A stretch of 33,772 nt of DNA. Origin: a bacterium. Its GTDB lineage: Bacteria > Armatimonadota > Chthonomonadetes > Chthonomonadales > CAJBBX01. Location of the stretch: assembly GCA_009885735.1 (NCBI GenBank), contig VFKD01000268.1:1-33772 (forward strand), written 5' to 3'. Below, in pieces: positions 33,644 through 33,772 of the stretch; position 1 is the first letter of the stretch, and every line of letters starts with the position of its first letter. The position numbers and the translations under genes are program-made. Below the pieces are notes generated by a model. It did not search any database. It was not told the DNA's origin and saw only the letters and a program-made list of their open reading frames with translations.

Positions 33644-33772
33644 CTATTCCTTGGTCTCGGTCTTGGCAGCCACGGGCTTCTTGTCATCAACGTCCTCGGA
33701 CATGCCCTTCTTGAACTCCTTGATGCCGGAACCCAGTCCCTTCATCATCTCCGGAATCTTGCTGCCGCCAAA
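33644..33772 (-). CDS. tatA: Sec-independent protein translocase TatA (partial, C-terminal part)
   Basis: The last 42 codons of a gene that enters from the right edge are present. The visible part begins with [20 protein letters not shown], the end of the hinge and the amphipathic helix of TatA/TatE, and continues with an acidic/basic tail ending KTETKE. TatA oligomers form the pore-like element recruited by TatC (26506-27294). The N-terminal membrane helix lies outside the window. Confidence 0.92.
   Translation of the reverse strand, partial: FGGSKIPEMMKGLGSGIKEFKKGMSEDVDDKKPVAAKTETKE

Overview
The window looks like ordinary chromosome of a free-living, flagellated bacterium with roughly 55-60 % G+C. 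PyrR-controlled pyrimidine genes, a coproporphyrin-type HemQ, a Tat system, MotA/MotB and a prepilin-type pseudopilin together fit a Terrabacteria-like lineage such as Armatimonadota. That placement is an inference from gene content and was not tested by a tree. I saw no phage, transposase, CRISPR array, rRNA or tRNA.

Positions 721-17484, all on the minus strand, read as one very long pyrimidine transcript of 14 genes. It begins at a TTGACT-18-TACACT promoter and a PyrR-type attenuator. The gene order is pyrR, pyrB, pyrC, a small membrane-anchored protein, a YtcJ-like amidohydrolase, carA, lepB, a GT39-like membrane glycosyltransferase, an M1 aminopeptidase, the N-terminal half of carB, a SAM methyltransferase, a CADD-family (p-aminobenzoate-forming) oxygenase, the C-terminal half of carB, and an Smr-domain protein. 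The large subunit of carbamoyl-phosphate synthetase is therefore made as two polypeptides, split at the natural inter-domain junction, with two unrelated genes between them. Genes for UMP precursor synthesis are interleaved with genes for secretion, envelope and folate.

Positions 17821-19584 (minus) carry motA-motB. Positions 19779-20919 (plus) carry a 2Fe-2S ferredoxin followed 1 nt later by uppP. A convergent gap at 20920-21153 holds two head-to-head copies of a structured repeat, and a third copy lies in the convergent gap at 32028-32712. The three copies show compensatory changes in a 6-bp stem. Positions 21154-22685 hold an unknown two-helix membrane protein and a divergent cupin gene.

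Positions 22887-27294 (minus) form an apparent operon: tatC, an MrfA/YprA-like helicase, a tiny membrane ORF and a divergent ychF. It is preceded by a 52-nt near-perfect hairpin that carries an extended -10 box in its loop. Positions 27417-29054 (minus) encode a secreted protein with a Met/Gly-rich tail. Its promoter diverges from that of a plus-strand operon at 29232-32027: an aldo/keto reductase, an exported seven-blade WD40 protein and HemQ (coproheme decarboxylase). The right edge (minus) has the end of tatA, then secG with a strong hairpin behind it, then an unknown secreted Cys-rich protein.
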